Source: Scedosporium boydii
Taxonomy: Eukaryota; Ascomycota; Sordariomycetes; Microascales; Microascaceae
Assembly (NCBI GenBank): GCA_002221725.1
Contig: NJFT01000167.1
Span: 1 to 64,000 of the forward strand
DNA length: 64,000 nt
Direction of reading: 5' to 3'
The notes under the pieces are model-generated. The model saw only the letters and a program-made list of their open reading frames with translations. It was not told the DNA's origin and did no database searches. A program made the translations under genes and the position numbers. Below are positions 48,050-59,874 of the stretch, one piece after another (the first letter of the stretch is position 1; the number at the start of each line of letters is the position of its first letter).

Positions 48050-49374
48050 ATCACTCGCCTCTTCCACAACCCCCTCCCCCGGTTACCTACTCTTTTCCTT
48101 TCTCCAAATTTGCCCCATCGCCGAATTCGTTCTCATGACCGAGACTCCTGTCTTCCCCGACCTTTTTTTGCGATTCCCGAGGCCTACGACTTGAAACGGA
48201 ATAACGAAGTCCTGTTGCACCTATGAGGGAACCCTTACAACCGGCACGGGATGGGCAGCATTTAGCTTAAGAAGAAAAGACAGGGGGAGGAAAAAGGAGA
48301 GGAGAAAAAGGGCGTTTTCTTCAATGGAACGTTTGATAGATGAAATCGATACGCGGTTCAAACGGACAAAAAAAAATGGTTCTTTTTTTTTTTTTTCATG
48401 AACTGGAAAAAACATTAGGTGGGCGCACAACAACCGGTGTTGGGCTTTTATGTGTTTAAGAAGACGGTTTATTTTTTTCTTCTCTCTCTCTCTCTCTCTC
48501 TCCTAGCCGAACTCCTGCATTTTAGGGTCTTAAGGGAAAAGGAATGCAAGACGAGTGATGTTCCATCTATGTTTCCACGTAGTGGTGGGGTGCTCGCGTG
48601 TCTTGGAGACTGATTGTGTATCCGGTTCCTCTGTTTCTCTTCCCCCAAGGTCCCGCTCATCCCTTGAGTATGCAGTGACGTAGTGCCTCTTTCCTCCACC
48701 TACGCAGCCTTCTCGCGGCATGGAGGAAGCCTTGATCGGGTAGACATTCGGGCAGTAGGCCCATCGAGGGAAGCCTGTGATACTTGGCGCTCAGCCTGAC
48801 GTAGTGAGAGGGTAGTCAATAGGTCAATGGGATCAAGATCACTCAAGACTCGGACTTAGTAAGGAGAAATTCTTGTCACGCAAATTCCATTTCTCTAGAG
48901 AATTAACTAGTGACGCATACTCGGGAGGAAAGCAGTATACCATTTTGTTTCCCTCCCTCTTGCTTTGCGTACGCTACCCCACGTGAGTCGGGAGACCCCT
49001 AGTTAAAAGAAAAGACGAGAGGAATAAAACCAACAACCCCCATTGCCCATGTCGACACCCACGTCCAAACCGACATCCACGCCGATTGCCCTCACCGTTC
49101 CAACTGCATCCCTCACGGCATACAACTGAGGACTGACGGATCCCGTCGTTGGTTGGTATGTTTGTAATGCGTGTTTGGGACCTTCCACTGCCTTAATCCT
49201 CCTCAGCTCTTTTCCTCAGTTAATAACAATGTTTTCGAAATTCTTCAAATCGGAACAGCAAACAAAACCGCTTGTCCTGCGGGGCAGGACCCCACCGCCG
49301 GGCATAAGATTCCCCCTGCGCTGAGAACGTGGGGGAAAAAAAAATACGGAAAGAAAGAAAGAGGGGAGATTAGT
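48050..49374. other. Intergenic between convergent rpl39 and skp1
   Basis: 1.3 kb. Contains a CT dinucleotide run (48481-48502), T runs near 48384 and A runs near 48370. No gene; probably two 3' flanks. Confidence 0.5.
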
Positions 49375-50144
49375 TTATCGGTCCTCGGCCCACTCGTTCT
49401 CACGGCGGATCTGCTCCTCCTCCTCAGGAGTGAAGTCGTTTGTAATATTGAAAGTCTTGCGGATCTCGTCGGGGGACTTGCCCTTAATCATGTTGGCGAC
49501 TGTCTTGCAACCGACGTCCAGTAGGGGCTTGATGTCCAGATAGTTTGAGGCCTAGTGAAGAGAAAATCACATGTTAGCGTAATAATTCAACGGGAAGGGG
49601 GCTGCGAGAGAGGGGTAAGAGAGAAAGAAGAGGGCAACAAGACGCACAAGGATAATCTCGAACAGCATCTCCTGGTCGACCTGCATGAACTTTTGGTCCC
49701 ACTCATCAATCTCGGTCATCTTCTTTCGGGCAGCGTCATCGTCATCTTGGCTGGTGGGGGGATCGTTCCTATGATGATCGCACCACTCGATGACCTTCCG
49801 AAGGACCGCGTCATTAACGTTGGGGATCGGGATCGGGTTGTCCTTCGAGATGGCCGAGTCGCCTAGATCATCGAGCATGTTCTTGATGAGCATGGATCGC
49901 TCGGCGACGACACGGTCTAGAAAAGTAGGCACGATGGGTTAGTTAATGCTTCCATGATATATATTTCTTGTCGTCCCCCAAGTAGGTAAGCGCCGGCGAC
50001 CGGGGCGCAGGCGTTGGGAAGGGCCATTCGGGTCTTGCGCCGTGGCTGGTAGAGGATTGGGTTTAACTTACCAACTTCCTGGACAACGCCGTCGTTGCTG
50101 GCCAACCAGGTGGTCTTGGAGGTAGCGGGCTTGGGCTCAGCCAT
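49375..50144 (-). CDS. skp1: Skp1, SCF ubiquitin ligase adaptor
   Basis: Bridges cullin to F-box proteins in SCF ligases and also acts at kinetochores. Three exons: 50144-50072, 49916-49648 and 49551-49375; 519 nt, 172 residues. The N-terminal BTB/POZ fold includes [14 protein letters not shown] and [19 protein letters not shown], then an acidic loop ([11 protein letters not shown]). The conserved [18 protein letters not shown] joins across intron 2 to [20 protein letters not shown]. The C-terminal F-box-binding helix ends [19 protein letters not shown]. Intron 2 has a GTGCGT donor. Length and sequence are standard for Skp1. Confidence 0.97.
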
Positions 50145-53100
50145 TTCGACAATATGTAGATGGAGTAGAACTCAGTAATGGCCGCGGGGAACTTTGTTTT
50201 GGATAATTGGGCGCGCTGATTTCCTTGGGCGCGCTTCAAGAGAGAGATAAATAGTGATTTGTTTGGGGGAAGGATAAGTGTGGGTGTGGGTGTGGTTGAT
50301 GGATTGAGGTGAGGTTCAGGTTTAGTTTTGACTCTTGAGGTCGGGAGAGGCTGTGGAGGGGGGGGTTTGGTTGGAGCCTAGTGGCGGAAGGAGGTTGTGG
50401 AGCACAGTTTATAGACCTGGGGTTGGTCGGTTGGTCCAGGCAGTTCGGCTTGGGCAAGGGCAACGGGCTGTGCAGTTTGCTGACTGTGACAAGTGTGATT
50501 AATTGTTGTGTTGGTCTTTGAAAGTTTAATGTTGGCTTGTTCTTTTTGGCTGTTGGCTCTTGGTTTCTTTTCTTTTTTTTTTTTTTTTTTTTTTTTTTTT
50601 GTTTTTTTAGTTGTTTGTAGGTTTATATGTCCTTGGTAATGTGGTGCAAGGAGCAGAGGAATGGCGGGATGACTTCTAAGAGATTCTCTTGAAAAGCTTA
50701 CAAGGCAGGAAGCACTCGGAAAATGCTAGCTAAAAGAGCAACAGGTTTAGTCTTATGAATCTAGATATAGATATTAGCAACTGGCAGGAATAATTCATAA
50801 GGCCCAGCTTTTTTACATTTTCTTTTCGTTGTACTTGTGAACCAAATCTTGACGCTAAATGATTGATGCTTTCATACATAGCCTACTGAAAACAGCAAAG
50901 GGACACACTATCAATTGATCAAGGCAGGAAGGCACATTGCTCAAGGCTGCAAGTCGGAATGAGCCCATTCAGCACCCTTCTCATAGACTATAGACTGGCA
51001 TGAAGCACAGGCATTGTCTCCCCAATTGCGGAATGTGTGTTGAGCCGTTTGCGCCTTGAAACCAAGTTTGAAAGCGACATTTCTTGACCTTTCGGTCAAT
51101 TGTTTCTCTGATCGATTGATGACATCAAACACAGCGTCTATCACCAGTAAGCGCGGACGGCGAGACCTTCTCAAAGCGGGTATCATCAGGCTTTCCAGGC
51201 TTTAAGCCAAAGAAACACACGTGCATTCCATATTATCAAGGCTAAGTACTGAAGCTAAAGTGAACAATGGACGCGATCTCGAATCGAAAAAGGCGTGAGC
51301 TATGGCGCGACATAGCCGATTCTCCTGAAGGCTGAAGGTAGCTTCCATTGCCATCATCACCCATCCCAATAATACCAAGGTCGAGCGAGATCTGTTAGCG
51401 GTTGTGGTTTCGGGCCAGTCATAGTTTTACCTTTTACCTGTGACGACACGAGACTTCCACTTGTTCTTGCTCGATTTCATCGTTACCATACCCCAGAACC
51501 TAGTAGTAGTCTAGACATCAGAAACCGTTCTTCAGAATTCGACAAGGACCTCGCGATGCCCGTCGCGTTCCTCCCAGGAGAGCAACAGAGCTCTTGCTAC
51601 ACGTCATTGGCAGGTCAGAATTTCGAGGTCAAAGATCACGACGACTGTTTGGAATGCCCAGGATGGAATGCCCCAACTCTTAATAGGCATGACACAGTTT
51701 CGACAACTCCGCCGCCGTAACCTGGCACGCGATGAAGTCGTCGTTCATCAATCACATGGTCTTCCCATATAGTCACACGAGCGTTCTTTCCATTTCGACT
51801 TGCGATTCGGGTCACAGACCATCACGAGGATCCCGAGAGCGAGTCGAGTCGGGAAATGAGCTGCGTGCTATGCTTATATCTTCATTCGAAGCGGAATGGG
51901 TTGAGTTGGTCTTCATCAACACGCTGTAGGAGCCATGAGTGTTGTCCTTCTTTGTTGAGGAAGAATCTCGAGGTGTATCGCGGAAGGTGGTGGCCGCCTG
52001 CTGACTCATGCCCATAACTTCAAGAACATTGAATTGTGAAGACCAGTGATGGACGGTCATGGTGGAGCGGTGCACTAACACACTATGTCAGACAGCTGAG
52101 GAGAACAGCACTGCAGTGCAGGGTCTCTTGGACAGACGCGAAGAATATGCACCCCAAGTTTAGCCACCGTCTGCAAAACAGACAACCACAACATCTCATT
52201 ACGATGGCGGCGCCCGCTTAATCGAAGCGGAGAGAATCGTAGCGATCGCCAAGTTCCAACCCCTGAATCCGCAAATATCGGGTTATTACTTCATTTTGCT
52301 TTTCCACAATTGTAATTGCATTTTACTCTGAAATCCTTCAAATCGGGCCACGCCCCCTATTTCCTAAAAAGGCAGATCGTTGGAGGAAAACAGACACGAA
52401 CAACGATGTCGTCAAACTACGGGGCATGACATCGTTCGAGCATTGCAAGTAGATAAGGGCCTCTTTCAAGACACCGCCAGGCAACACTGCAGGAACCTGT
52501 CGCAACAAGAGAGGCGCTTCCGAGTGTTGCACCGCTTCACCGGCGCCATTCCTCAGACGGGGGTGGGTGTGTGTCCTCACGGACAACGATTATACCCTGC
52601 TGGAATGGTTGAATCGCCTCATCCGACAATAATTGTTGAGCTCGCGACCCGTGGGTGTGGACGTGGGGAGTGCGGGAGGCTCAGATCGGAGGGACCTTTT
52701 GGTGCCAGTACAGACTGAATCGACTGACTGACGCAAAAGTCGGGACCCAGCTTCGAAATCGTCCGGAAGACCTGGGGACCGTCGAACGGTTAAGCTCCAC
52801 TTTTTGGTTAGGCAGAGACATATGGAAGGTCCGGATGCTGCGTCCCGAGGAAATGGGAAAACTCTCTTTTGGAAATCAAGCTTTTTTCTTTTGCTGCATT
52901 TTTTCTCTTTTAAACTTCTTGATGGATCCCCCCTTGAAAGTTCCCTTGCGGCTACCCATGGTACATCGTGGGCAATCTAGCGGTCTTGTTATCTGATGCT
53001 TCTAGGCCCCGATGGAGACGATTTTCGGCGGAACTGGTCCGAGCATCAGCATAGAATGCTGGACCCGTCGGTGTTATTTCGAGCGTCAATGTGCTGTTGC

Positions 53101-54631
53101 CTGCACCTTCTTAAGTGTAAGCGTACGGAATAGTGTAAATTGTTTGCAGCGGTGAACAAGGGTTGTCTCCGGTGGGGGACGAATTGATACGTGTTCATGC
53201 TGGAGACCACAGAGACCACATCATGGTCATCGAGTTTTTGCAGCTGCGGACTGGTGACTTGTGTGTACTCTCAGAGTATCGCTACAAAACTTGGGTCTTC
53301 TGGGGGAAAGGTGGGACCCTCTAACGCGCGGAATAATTGGAGAGTCTCACTCAATTGATCCCTCATCGATTCGCGATCCTGAATAAGACGGCAACGGCAG
53401 TTCTCACTCAACAGAACCGATGGACATTTGGTTTTTGGCCAATGTTCTAGAAGATAACTGCTTTGCTGATAATATCAAGTCGAGCCGGACCGGGCGAATT
53501 ATTAATAGCTTCATTTGGCGTCCAGTCCCGGTTTCAGGGGGCTTCAACGTTAGTCTGGAAGTAACAGAACGAAGATAGTGACCGACATTTAAAGTGGGAT
53601 CGAACATTGAAATTTGTGTGGCATCAACCCGAATTATTTCCAAGCCTGTACTAAGGTACAAGTACAAGTATAAAGTACAAAGTACGTTGTATCTTGTAAT
53701 GAACAGCTGGCAATTACGCCCAGGGAGTACAATTGTACAGTTACATCTTGATGTATTCATACATTTAATACATTAATACCGGAAGTGGTAAGATCCCAGC
53801 ATATCCCAGCATATCCACCCAATATGTCATAATCTAGAAGTACCTCTACATAATATTACTGAGGAAAGTACGAGTCGCACTCACTCTTCTCCTCCTCCAG
53901 TCGCGTCACGGTTCCGTCCCTAGTGCTCCCATCGCTCCCAAATGCTCCCCTCCCAGCGTTCCCTAGTGCCCTTCCGTAGTGTTTGGCCCTTGCTCCAGCT
54001 TCCCAGAGAGCAGCTCGCATCCCTGTTGACCCGACTTTGCGTCTTGCTCCATATTATTAAAACACACCAGGCGCCTCCAAGTTTGAGCCAATCTCCATTT
54101 CTGGCTTCCCAGGAAGAAAAAGGCACACATCGTCGATTCGCCCCCCCTTTACTACTTCAGGACAACAAAACCTCGACTAAACTTTCTCTCTCCTTCCCGA
54201 AGCACGAAGTGCGACGAACCTTCTTTTTCCCAACCTTTAATTCGAGACTCCGTCATGGAAGCGTCGGCTGCCGTCGACGAACAGACGTGCTGATACCCGC
54301 CCACCATCGCCGAAGTGTTTAAAAAACGGAGCGCCCATTCCTAAGACAGTCCGGACACTGACGTTATCTTTTTTTCCTTCTTTACTTTTAAAGATTTCGA
54401 TCGATCCTCCATTTCCCTGTTCTGAACGTCCGCCCTTTTCTTCTCCGCCGAACTGCTGGCGCTCTGTGATGCGCTGGTCAGCTCCTGCTATGCGATATCG
54501 TCTCCCGCCCCAAATACCGATGTTTACCACTCGTCCTCAGATCCAGTCTATCTTCCGCGAGCCGACGGCAGAGTTACAACTGTCGATATAATCAGGAGAA
54601 AAGCCCGTATATACCCCTCGTTCGTGGCATC
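50145..54631. other. Gene-poor intergenic region upstream of skp1 and smp3
   Basis: 4.5 kb between divergent genes. A poly(T) run of 27 nt lies at 50574-50600. A minus-strand open frame of 81 codons at 50941-51186 reads plausibly (VIDAVFDVINRSEKQLTERS) but has no partner exons or motifs. Dense GTAC-containing repeats (AAGTACAAGTATAAAGTAC) lie at 53640-53690. The last 700 nt before smp3 are C/T-rich leader. Nothing else recognised. Confidence 0.4.
50574..50600 (+). repeat. Poly(T) run, 27 nt
   Basis: Uninterrupted T run followed by G and seven more T, about 430 nt upstream of the skp1 start codon (poly(A) on the skp1 strand). Poly(dA:dT) tracts in fungal promoters can exclude nucleosomes; such a role here is inference. 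Confidence 0.85.
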
Positions 54632-56733
54632 ATGTGGAGGCGCGTCTATCTGCTGCTTGTCCTCGTCCGGCTGTGGTTCGCCCTGTCTCCCAGCTACCTA
54701 CATCCCGATGAGAACTTTCAGGGTCCGGAGGTGATTGCAGGTAAGATGATATTCTTCGGGGCTAGTTCGGTGTCTTGTTTCCTTTTCGTTTCTGGTGTCT
54801 TCTCCCGTGGAGCAGTTCGTGGTATCCTATATGCGTAGAGGGAAAGCTGCATTCGTCCAACTCTCTGCTTCAAACCTGTTTATGCGAGGCGACATCGACG
54901 ATCGCAAACTGTCTCGAACCTCGTCGGCAGCCTGCTTGCTATCCTAGCGCGATGTACGACTGCATAGCGACTTGCACCTCTCTTTTTACACATCTAGACC
55001 GTTGGCGGCGATGTCGGCCCATTAGCGTCGTTGCGCTATTATTGGAGAGGGAACTTGGGACAAAAGAGAAAAAGAGAAAAAAAAAGAAAAAAGCGTGCTG
55101 GTGCTAACGAACTCCATTTGTGGTCCAGGCCAAATTTTTAGTTATCCCGTCCGCCACACGTGGGAATTCACCAGCGACCACCCGATCCGAAGCGTGTTCC
55201 CGCTATGGCCAGTCTACGGCCTGCCGATGCTCCTCCTGCGATGGCTGTGGATCGGCAACGGCCAGGCCGGCGAGATCCCGCCCATCGCCGTCTTCTGGAC
55301 CCTCCGCGTTCTCATGTTCGTCATAAGCTTCGTGCTGGAGGACTGGGCGATTCACGAGCTCATACAGTCGCCGCGACACCGCCGCGTCGCCGTGCTCCTC
55401 GTCGCCTCGTCGTACGTTACTTGGACATATCAGACGCATACGTTTTCGAATTCGATCGAATCTCTCATTGTTGCGTGGAGTATGGTGTTGATCCAGCGCA
55501 TCGTTGAAGCTCCGGTATGTTCTATAGAGGCTCCCTTGATGATCTTGGGAATTCTTTTATTAACAAGGCATTTTTTAACAGCACCGCTCGTCCCTTTTGT
55601 CGTGTACAATTCTCGGCATAGTATCCGTCTTTGGTATTTTCAACCGTATTACATTTCCAGCATTCCTCGTTTTTCCTGGTGTTCGCTTAATACCCCACTT
55701 ATTCAATAGGTATGTAGATATTTCCAAGCCCCGTGTTGTCCTTGACAAACAAGGGCGAGAGAGAAGAGAGAGAGAGGAGGGAAAACGCGCTAACTCGCTC
55801 TATAGACCTTTGTCTCTTGGCGTAATGGCTCTCGCCGGGCTCGTCACGGCTGTAGTTGCCATTACCCTCGACACAGCATTTTACTCTCCCGCGCCACTTA
55901 CCTGGGCCGACCTAATTTTCCGCCCCGTCATCACTCCGCTTAACAACCTCATGTACAACATCTCTCCGTCCAACCTCGCCCAGCACGGCCTCCATCCCTG
56001 GTACCAGCACCTACTGGGGAACATCCCCATGCTCCTCGGCCCGGCCACCCTCCTCGCCATCACGCGGCCCTACCTCTCCCTCCGACTCTACTCCGCCATC
56101 TCAGGCATCATCGTGCTCTCCATCTTCCAGCACCAAGAAGCGCGCTTCCTCCTCCCCACGGTCCCGCTCATCCTCTCCTCAGTGCAGCTCCCCAAAAACA
56201 AGACGCTCCTAAAGATGTGGACGGCCGCCTGGATCATCTTCAACGTCTTCCTCGGCGTCCTCATGGGTATCTACCACCAAGGCGGCATCGTCCCCGCCCA
56301 AGTCTTCATGTCCGGCCAACCCGACGCCACCCAGGTCATCTGGTGGAAGACCTACACGCCCCCCATCTGGCTCCTCAACGGCAAGAACGAGGTCCTCGAG
56401 ACCCGCGACGTCATGGGCCTCCGCGGCGAGGCCGTCCTCGAGGACCTCGAGCGCCTCGCCACCTGCGACACCCCCGCCGACCGCCGCAACCAGGAGTACC
56501 TCAAGGAGAAGAACGGCACATACCTCGTCGCCCCCACCTCGGCCACCTGGCTGGATCAGTACCTGCCCAACAAGGGGCTCAACGGGCTCCGGTTCAGGGA
56601 GGTCTGGAGGACGAGGACGCATTTGAATTTGGACGATTTGGATTTCGCCGAGGATGGGGTTTGGGGTACGTTAGCGCGGGTGGTAGGGAGGAGGGGTTTA
56701 GCGGTTTGGAGGGTTACGAAAAGTTGTCCTTGA
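54632..56733 (+). CDS. smp3: GPI mannosyltransferase 4 (Smp3/PIG-Z)
   Basis: ER enzyme that adds the fourth mannose to GPI-anchor precursors, a step essential in yeasts. Four exons: 54632-54740, 55129-55514, 55582-55709 and 55806-56733; 1551 nt, 516 residues. The GT22 motif [10 protein letters not shown] at 24-33 is in the first luminal loop, and the second family motif is [15 protein letters not shown]. Several hydrophobic membrane spans are visible, with a long C-terminal luminal part. Intron 1 is 388 nt. Intron 3 is 96 nt, contains no stop in frame, and would add 32 residues if retained. Exons 1-2 join as [21 protein letters not shown], matching the family. Confidence 0.93.
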
Positions 56734-57890
56734 TTCCTTTTTGGTCCTCTTTGTTTTTTCTCGGGTGTTTATTTTGTGATTTTTGGTTTTCTTTTGTTTC
56801 TCTCTCTATAATTTCGGATATGCGTGGGGTTCAAAGGCGACACGGTATATGGAGGCACTGGTGGTTTTTTTGTTCTCTTCTCTCTTGTAAATAGAAAAGG
56901 GAAGGGAGGAGGAGGGTTTTGCTTTTGCGTTGAAACAAGGGATTACAAGTTATTTACTACAAGCACCAATGGAATAAGGAAGAAGGCGCAGAAAGACAAG
57001 GCCAAAGACACAGGTGGGAGGTGGTTCGTCTTTTGTCCTTGAAGATGATAAAAAAGAACGTTAAACAGATTGGCTTTAGGATGTCTATATGCGTGATATC
57101 AATGTCTATGTACAACGAGATGAAAACGAAATAATGAAAACTGGCATTTGATGATGCTTGGGGAGAATCGTTTGAGAGTGTGAGAAACGGGTATTGCAGA
57201 AAGTGCCTTTCTCATTCTTGAAAAAGAAAAGAATAAGATAAAAAGACGTAGAAAAAAAATCCAACAGCTCGTTGCAGGATATATACAGAGATGTCCATGT
57301 TGATGATAATATGTACACAGGTATGGCTGTCAGGTATATCTTCTTGGGTTATCGATTCAGTTTAGTCGGATTGGGATTGGTTCGTGGCTTGAAAGCGCCC
57401 ATGGTCGTTTCGCAGACGAGGGGGGAGGGACCATGTCGGGTGGCCAGCTTCTCAGACGTCGTTGTGGCGTCGAGTCCGTTCTTCGATTCCGATCTCTTGG
57501 GCCAATGTAGATTCCGGGGTCAAGCTTGATTCTCCCTTTTTCCTCCTTACTTGGGTCGTCGTCTTGGGTGGAGATTGATGGCGAGCGATGATGGAGGGAA
57601 TGGGGGACCCGGTCGTTTTCGGGCTAGGGTCCTGATCGAAGGGGGTTCTATCCTCGATAGGGAGGCGGGGCCATATCGACGTCTCTCCTCCAAGAGTCGA
57701 CCTCGCTTCGCATTTGTTCGGCGAGAAGAAGAAAAGAGAGCATATTTTCCCTTCTCCAGCATTTCTTCCTGTTATTTCCCTCGACTAGCAACATTCTGAC
57801 TCCTGTCCTCCCAATAGAGAACCCAAAAAAAAATTAAATCCCACCACAGAGTTGCGTCATGCAACTCATAAAAGGAATGCCCCCTGAGGA
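56734..57890. other. Intergenic between convergent smp3 and membrane-protein gene
   Basis: 1.15 kb of 3' flank on both sides, with A-rich and T-rich stretches (57215-57260, 57815-57840). No gene seen. Confidence 0.5.
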
Positions 57891-58849
57891 TCATAACCCT
57901 GCCGGCTTCTCAATCCTCAACGCCGAAAGCGTTCCCCCACCCTCGGCACTACTCCCCACCTTCCCCTTCGTCACGCACCGACCGCTCTCCTCCTCCCAGG
58001 TAACGCCGAGACAGTCGTTGGTGGCGGCGCAGAGCTCGATGCAGGCGTTCATGGAGGGCACGGCGAGCGTGGAGATGTCGGCGGCGCCGAGGGACGTGGG
58101 GTAGTCGAGGCCGCAGCTGAGGCGGAAGTAGAGAGAGGCGTGGTCCATGGGTTGGAAGATGGAGTCGTTGTCGGAGGGGCAGGTGATGTTGGTTGAGTTG
58201 GTTGAGCGGATTGTTGGTTCGGGGTGGGATCTAGTAAGTGGGTTAGTTTTCTTTGCGTTTCCCTTCTTCTCTTTGTCCTGGGTTGCGTCTGTTTGCCATC
58301 TTCCTTCGCTTTTGACCCGAGATTTGGGGGGATGGCCAGTGTTCATCGGTCTCCCTCTCTTCACATAGCAAACAGAACCTTTCCCCATCTCCAACTAGAA
58401 GTGACTTCACGGAAGACCGCTCAAGAAACCCCTGAAAGGGGAAAAACAAAAAAAAAAACCGATAGGCAAAACACTCACTTCTTCCTCCGACCAAACGCAA
58501 TCCCAGCACCCACACCAATTGCCACAGCCGCAACAGCAACCAGCATACCGCCAAAAATAATCATGAAAAACACCTTCCTCCTAATGCCGCAAATCATCTC
58601 CCGCTTCGTCGTCCTAGCCGTTCCCCTTCCCGTCTTGTTCGCCGCCGAGAGGTTATACCCGCCGTTCTCCTCGTCATCGGGCGTTAGCGAGCCGTTGTTG
58701 TGGGGAGACGTGGCTGGATTTGCCGGCCATCGCCAGGGAGGCGTGTTTTCGGATGAAGAGGAGCTCGTTTGCTCGTAGGGATGGGTGTTTGGGGAGAGGG
58801 AGGCGTCGGCGGGTGGGGTCTTGGCGGAGGGGGATTTAGACCACCACAT
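57891..58849 (-). CDS. Single-pass membrane protein with Cys-rich C-terminal domain
   Basis: Function unknown. Two exons, 58849-58479 and 58230-57891; 711 nt, 236 residues. Residues 1-90 are Ser/Pro/Asn-rich. One membrane span lies at about 93-119 (VFFMIIFGGMLVAVAAVAIGVGAG), flanked by Arg/Lys on both sides (GIRRK, GRRKK), suggesting a type II protein with an inside N-terminus. The C-terminal domain has N-glycosylation sites (NSTNIT) and six cysteines. The last four (CIELCAATNDCLGVTWEEE then GRC) resemble a PAN/Apple-type fold, which often binds carbohydrate or protein. The intron has a GTGAGT donor and a CTAAC branch. Such proteins are widespread in moulds but uncharacterised; the domain call is by pattern only. 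Confidence 0.7.
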
Positions 58850-59853
58850 GGTGAGAGAGAGAAAGTGTCGAAGCTGCGAGTCCGCGAGGGTTGCGGAACT
58901 CGGCTCCGAGGGTTTATGGTCGGGTTGCTTTCCGGTGAGAGGTCCAAGGGAGGTTACGTTTTCTCCCTTTTCACGGCCAGGCGCCAGCTGCCTGGTTCCA
59001 GTTCTGCCTTCTCTTCTTTTAGAGAGCCCCCGGGACTTCCAGAGCCTTGTTTGGTGTGATGGGGACCCGGAAATGCTGTTGATGAGATCCTGTCGTGGTT
59101 CGCGAGTTCTTCTTCGGATCGGCGAATGCTCCCAGCTACCTCATTGCCGTAACAGGAGCTTAACTTGTCCTTTCCTTACAACTTATCGTCTTACACGATT
59201 TCCTCGAAGTCTTTCTTCCTCCTTGTCTCGGTTCCGAACCAGCCCTTTTCTTCTCTCCTCACCTCGTCCGGTAAGACATCGAAGTAATCGGTTCCCTCTT
59301 TCCGGCTAATCCCGAGACTTCCACCCTTCCGATCGGCATTAAATGAGGGCGAGGACAAAGCGATGGGGATATAGACTGAGAGAAGTTTATATTCCAAATA
59401 AAAGGAAGAGATAAGAAGTGAGAGAAAGCAGGAGGTTCAGAAAGTGCCAAACAAAATCGAGGAGAATGGCTGCTTTTGGGGTCGGAAAGAGCAGGTTTGA
59501 AAAGAAACTCGAAACAGTGATGATCCAAAACGGATTTTGAGGAGAGGGACCTTGTCTGTTTAGAGAGAAGCGTGGGGGGAAAATGGGACTTTGGGGGGAG
59601 AAAGAGGAAAAGGACAAGCGGAGAGAAAGGGAAGGGGGGTGTGTGAAAGAGAGGGAGAGGGAGGGCGGATGTGTGGGTGGGTATATCACAGGTACGACGT
59701 ATGTGGTCGAAGGTTCAAGGTCGACGAGGCGAAGGTTTCCGTGCTTCGAGGTAGCGTCACTCAAAGAAAGTGGAGAGTGGGAATGTAACTACACTACAGT
59801 ACCCCGTCCCGATCTTCGTACACGTCTTTGCGTCTCTGTGTCTCTGTCTGTGT

Positions 59854-59874
59854 ACACTACTACCCGTGTAGTGT
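59854..59874. repeat. Short inverted repeat (hairpin)
   Basis: ACACTAC at 59854-59860 and GTAGTGT at 59868-59874 form a perfect 7-bp stem with a 7-nt loop. The same pentamer ACACT/AGTGT recurs at 22028-22043 and 59948-59970. Confidence 0.8.
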
